DNA of 17,069 nucleotides, from contig VSPV01000048.1 in NCBI GenBank assembly GCA_009775605.1, positions 1 to 17,069 of the forward strand, in the 5' to 3' direction. The notes beneath the pieces were generated by a model that saw nothing but the letters and a program-made list of their open reading frames with translations, did no database searches and was not told where the DNA came from. This document shows positions 16,101 through 17,069 of this stretch, one piece after another; position 1 is the stretch's first letter, and the number at the start of each line of letters is the position of its first letter. Source of the stretch: Paramuribaculum sp. (GTDB lineage: Bacteria; Bacteroidota; Bacteroidia; Bacteroidales; Muribaculaceae). The position numbers and the translations under genes are program-made.

Positions 16101-16569
16101 TCCGCAGGCCGTGACCGAAGGCGCCGCCGGAACCATAGCCTATCCCCTGCCCCGGCTCACCACGGGCAGCCACACACTGGAGCTGAGAGTGTATGACACG
16201 TCAGGCAATGAAGCCACGGCCATGCTACGGTTCCACGTGAGCGAGAACGCAGGGCCACGGATTTCAGAAGTGTACACCGACACCAATCCCGCCTCCACTC
16301 AGGCGCGGTTCTATATCCGCCACGACCGTCCCGACGCGATTCTCGACGTGGAGATGGAGGTGTTTGACATGCACGGCCGCCGCCTCTGGACAGCCCGGAA
16401 TTCCGGCCGCGCCGACACCGCCGGATCGTCACCCATGATATGGGACCTGCGCGACAACGGAGGCCACCGCGTGGAGCGCGGCATCTACATATACCGCGCC
16501 CGTATCACAGACACTTCGGGCCGTTCTTCGGTATCGTCGGCCGGCCGTCTGGCCGTGACCGCACGCTGA
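13162..16569 (+). CDS. porU: PorU-like type IX secretion C25 peptidase (sortase)
   Basis: The 1135-aa protein starts at GTG 13162, chosen because it gives a basic KRR segment before the hydrophobic signal ending CALALPP; ATG 13210 would cut into that signal. The N-terminal beta-rich region (MHFIPASTLRSWGF, VRIHGYGG, GIYFYATGP) is typical of PorU. The gingipain-type C25 domain has His635 in WWHYTGHGTEDYF and Cys668 in CAVTCSFLRWD. The 33-residue spacing equals that of the RgpB His/Cys pair. The C-terminus has Ig-like and CTD-like strands (GRRLWTAR, MIWDLRDNGG, GIYIYRARITD). In the type IX system PorU removes the C-terminal signal of cargo at the cell surface and attaches the cargo to lipopolysaccharide. 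No porV or CTD-bearing cargo lies in the window. A general C25 peptidase is the alternative. Confidence 0.88.
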   Translation: MTAEKIIDRLKRRLLVMAATLACASPCALALPPDTYAAHSVLAEGSWSKISVETSGMHFIPASTLRSWGFSNPARVRIHGYGGARIPDLLSAQTYTDDLPEVPALRTPRGIYFYATGPVGWEMQGAVFRRVRNPFTSAGYYFITAGEREGATPATAGVPGCTAAPATEFLCPALHELEEAPMGEMGHNVYGEDFRLRPEQKISIDLPGRADGTPVRLRTSFAVRSAGASTLEISAGGKPIGSPLQIPAVAEYHAGSAATASFLIPADDITDRLELTYSLRRSATIQAARLDFAEVNYTRRLALESGKPLLFTLRQPEGRLEGAAELTHVWDVTDPLAVSEMNIAREGTAALWTNSATGQRSYAAWTEGMTMPCPRLVATVANQDLHDASAAPPDMVIITVDAWKGEAERIARLRSQGKEKLSVTAVSADRIYNEFSSGARSVNALRRYLKMVYDRGLKSGRPLRYALLLGRATSDNRGLTLTGREHALTLPTWQTDEALAEERSYTSDDILAMLDDGSGADARNDRLSIAVGRIPARSTAELKAYVDKLYDYENSSAEGQWRNRVMVVADNGDNGAHADQAETFCARVDANGHPALMEKVYVDAFELDGGVCTEGRRRMFRLLDEGVMWWHYTGHGTEDYFTAEKLLTTSDISSLYLRRLPVLCAVTCSFLRWDGSEPSGAERIALKPDGGAIAAISATRRTFIGDNALMNDALGRFAFARGDDGRFLSLGETLRLAKNHIAETSPAAEGRTRYVLLGDPSMHTVMPDCRITVDEINGTLVEPGTQPVVTGLQTAEIKCTVTDPSGSILPDFNGTAEATLYDSDRSTVTLGRPAAGTEGRRVTFDEHGDRLTVALDTVTGSRFTMRLHIPADIADNMRPATLNIAAYDRSGTRAATCHRGIYVSGTDLSALPDTLPPVIEYAVLNHHGFTDGQTVNPEPVLLARVTDDTAINLSTAGIGSTMTLRLDDSRTPPDLSSYYSPQAVTEGAAGTIAYPLPRLTTGSHTLELRVYDTSGNEATAMLRFHVSENAGPRISEVYTDTNPASTQARFYIRHDRPDAILDVEMEVFDMHGRRLWTARNSGRADTAGSSPMIWDLRDNGGHRVERGIYIYRARITDTSGRSSVSSAGRLAVTAR

Positions 16570-16588
16570 CGTTTTTCCCCCGAAATAA

Positions 16589-16619
16589 TTGCAGGATTGC
16601 AACTTTTGCCCTATCTTTG
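16589..16619 (+). promoter_or_regulatory. Bacteroidota-type promoter for greA
   Basis: TTG (16589-16591) is followed 20 bases later by TATCTTTG (16612-16619), fitting the -33 TTG / -7 TAnnTTTG promoter of this phylum. It starts 20 bases after the porU stop. Transcription from here would give a leader of about 115-120 bases before the greA ATG at 16744. Confidence 0.65.
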
Positions 16620-16637
16620 TAAGCGCATAAACGACAA

Positions 16638-16665
16638 TCCGGCACGTCAGCACCACATAGCCGGA
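16638..16665 (+). other. First stem-loop of the greA leader
   Basis: TCCGGC (16638-16643) pairs perfectly with GCCGGA (16660-16665) around a 16-base loop. It lies in the presumed greA leader, upstream of the terminator-like hairpin at 16678-16706. The two together could form an attenuator, although no alternative pairing was worked out. Confidence 0.4.
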
Positions 16666-16677
16666 ACCTCACCAGGT

Positions 16678-16719
16678 CTCCCCCTTGCATAATCCGAGGG
16701 CGGGAGTCCTAATTTTTTT
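16678..16719 (+). terminator. Terminator-like hairpin in the greA leader
   Basis: CTCCC (16678-16682) pairs with GGGAG (16702-16706), and the stem extends past one C/C mismatch. It is followed by TCCTAA and a run of seven T (16713-16719), the form of an intrinsic terminator. It lies 25-66 bases before the greA ATG and downstream of the greA promoter. It would either stop readthrough from porU or attenuate greA transcription. Confidence 0.5.
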
Positions 16720-16743
16720 AGTAATCATCAAAACTTAAATATC

Positions 16744-16995
16744 ATGCCAATCACTTACATGACAAAAGAGGGCTATAAGAAAAAAATGGAAGAAATAGCC
16801 TATCTCGAATCTGTGAAGCGTCCCGAAATATCGCGCGCCATAGCCGAGGCCCGCGACAAGGGCGACCTTTCAGAAAACTCGGAATACGACGCAGCCAAGG
16901 AAGCCCAGGGCCTGCTGGAAATGAAGATTTCGCAGCTGAAGGACCTCGTGGCAAGCTGCCGCATAATCGACGAAAGCAACCTCAACAACGAATAG
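16744..16995 (+). CDS. greA: GreA transcript-cleavage factor, cut short by an in-frame TAG
   Basis: GreA binds the RNA polymerase secondary channel and stimulates cleavage of backtracked transcripts. The visible 83 residues cover the N-terminal coiled coil, including the conserved EARDKGDLSENSEYDAAKEA (45-64) with the acidic tip residues. Full GreA is about 155 residues. Here codon 84 is TAG (16993-16995), but the same frame continues with clear GreA sequence to the window end. This is either a real nonsense mutation, a sequencing error or readthrough. If real, the product keeps the catalytic coiled coil but loses the C-terminal globular domain that strengthens polymerase binding. The gene has its own promoter (16589-16619) and a leader with two stem-loops. 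Identity is certain; the meaning of the stop is open. Confidence 0.93.
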   Translation: MPITYMTKEGYKKKMEEIAYLESVKRPEISRAIAEARDKGDLSENSEYDAAKEAQGLLEMKISQLKDLVASCRIIDESNLNNE

Positions 16996-17069
16996 GTGCA
17001 GATACTCAACCGCGTGAAGATCAAAAATATCCAGAACGGCATGCAGATGGAATATACCATCGTGGCCGA
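16996..17069 (+). pseudogene. greA: In-frame continuation of greA after the amber codon (partial)
   Basis: Directly after TAG the frame reads VQILNRVKIKNIQNGMQMEY and then TIVA, which matches the linker and start of the GreA C-terminal FKBP-like domain. The match shows the stop lies inside an otherwise intact gene, with no frameshift. A GTG immediately follows the stop and could in principle restart translation, but no ribosome-binding sequence is visible. The gene runs off the window end. Confidence 0.8.

Noticed and set aside
16744..17069. Genome-wide reassignment of TAG to an amino acid
   Set aside because: Apart from greA, no long gene in the window contains an in-frame TAG, which would be unlikely if TAG were a sense codon.

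Overview
This 17 kb window looks chromosomal and comes from a gut-type member of the Bacteroidales, plausibly Muribaculaceae-like. The evidence is promoters of the Bacteroidota TAnnTTTG form, a PorU-like type IX secretion protease, Bacteroidales-style DnaX and UvrD-family proteins, lipoproteins with short signal peptides, and a mostly GC-rich base composition. Family names come from reading the translations; no database search was possible.

Left part (1-3508): two minus-strand genes. A lipoprotein serpin (160-1392), visibly AT-richer than its surroundings, lies downstream of an unusual single-polypeptide regulator (1565-3259). That regulator is an ECF sigma factor joined to one transmembrane helix, a long flexible linker and an apparent 8-stranded outer-membrane beta-barrel. 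Both genes are preceded by the same two-part element: two GTTAAA boxes 10 bp apart, exactly 10 bp, then CATGCAGTCTTT. The geometry is that of an ECF promoter. The simplest reading is a self-regulating, envelope-spanning sigma factor whose output includes a protease inhibitor. This is the most interesting system in the window. Palindromic intergenic repeats lie at 1-55 and 3399-3482.

Middle part (3509-12285): a run of six tightly spaced minus-strand genes, probably one operon. In transcription order they are an orphan sensor histidine kinase, dnaX, two small lipoproteins of unknown function, a SUI1/YciH-type translation factor (4-nt ATGA overlap with the gene before it), and a large RecB/AddA-like UvrD-family helicase whose C-terminus shows no recognisable nuclease motif. 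The dnaX linker contains what looks like a palindromic repeat absorbed into the reading frame.

Right part (12286-17069): plus-strand genes. A membrane-anchored GH25 lysozyme is followed 46 nt later by a PorU-like C25 peptidase. A separate promoter then drives greA through a leader with two stem-loops, the second terminator-like. greA carries an in-frame amber codon (16993-16995), after which recognisable GreA sequence continues in the same frame to the window edge.

No tRNA, rRNA, CRISPR array, insertion sequence or prophage was seen. No gene-free stretch exceeds 300 bases. The longest (3260-3508) holds the sigma-gene promoter, an inverted repeat and a palindromic repeat element.
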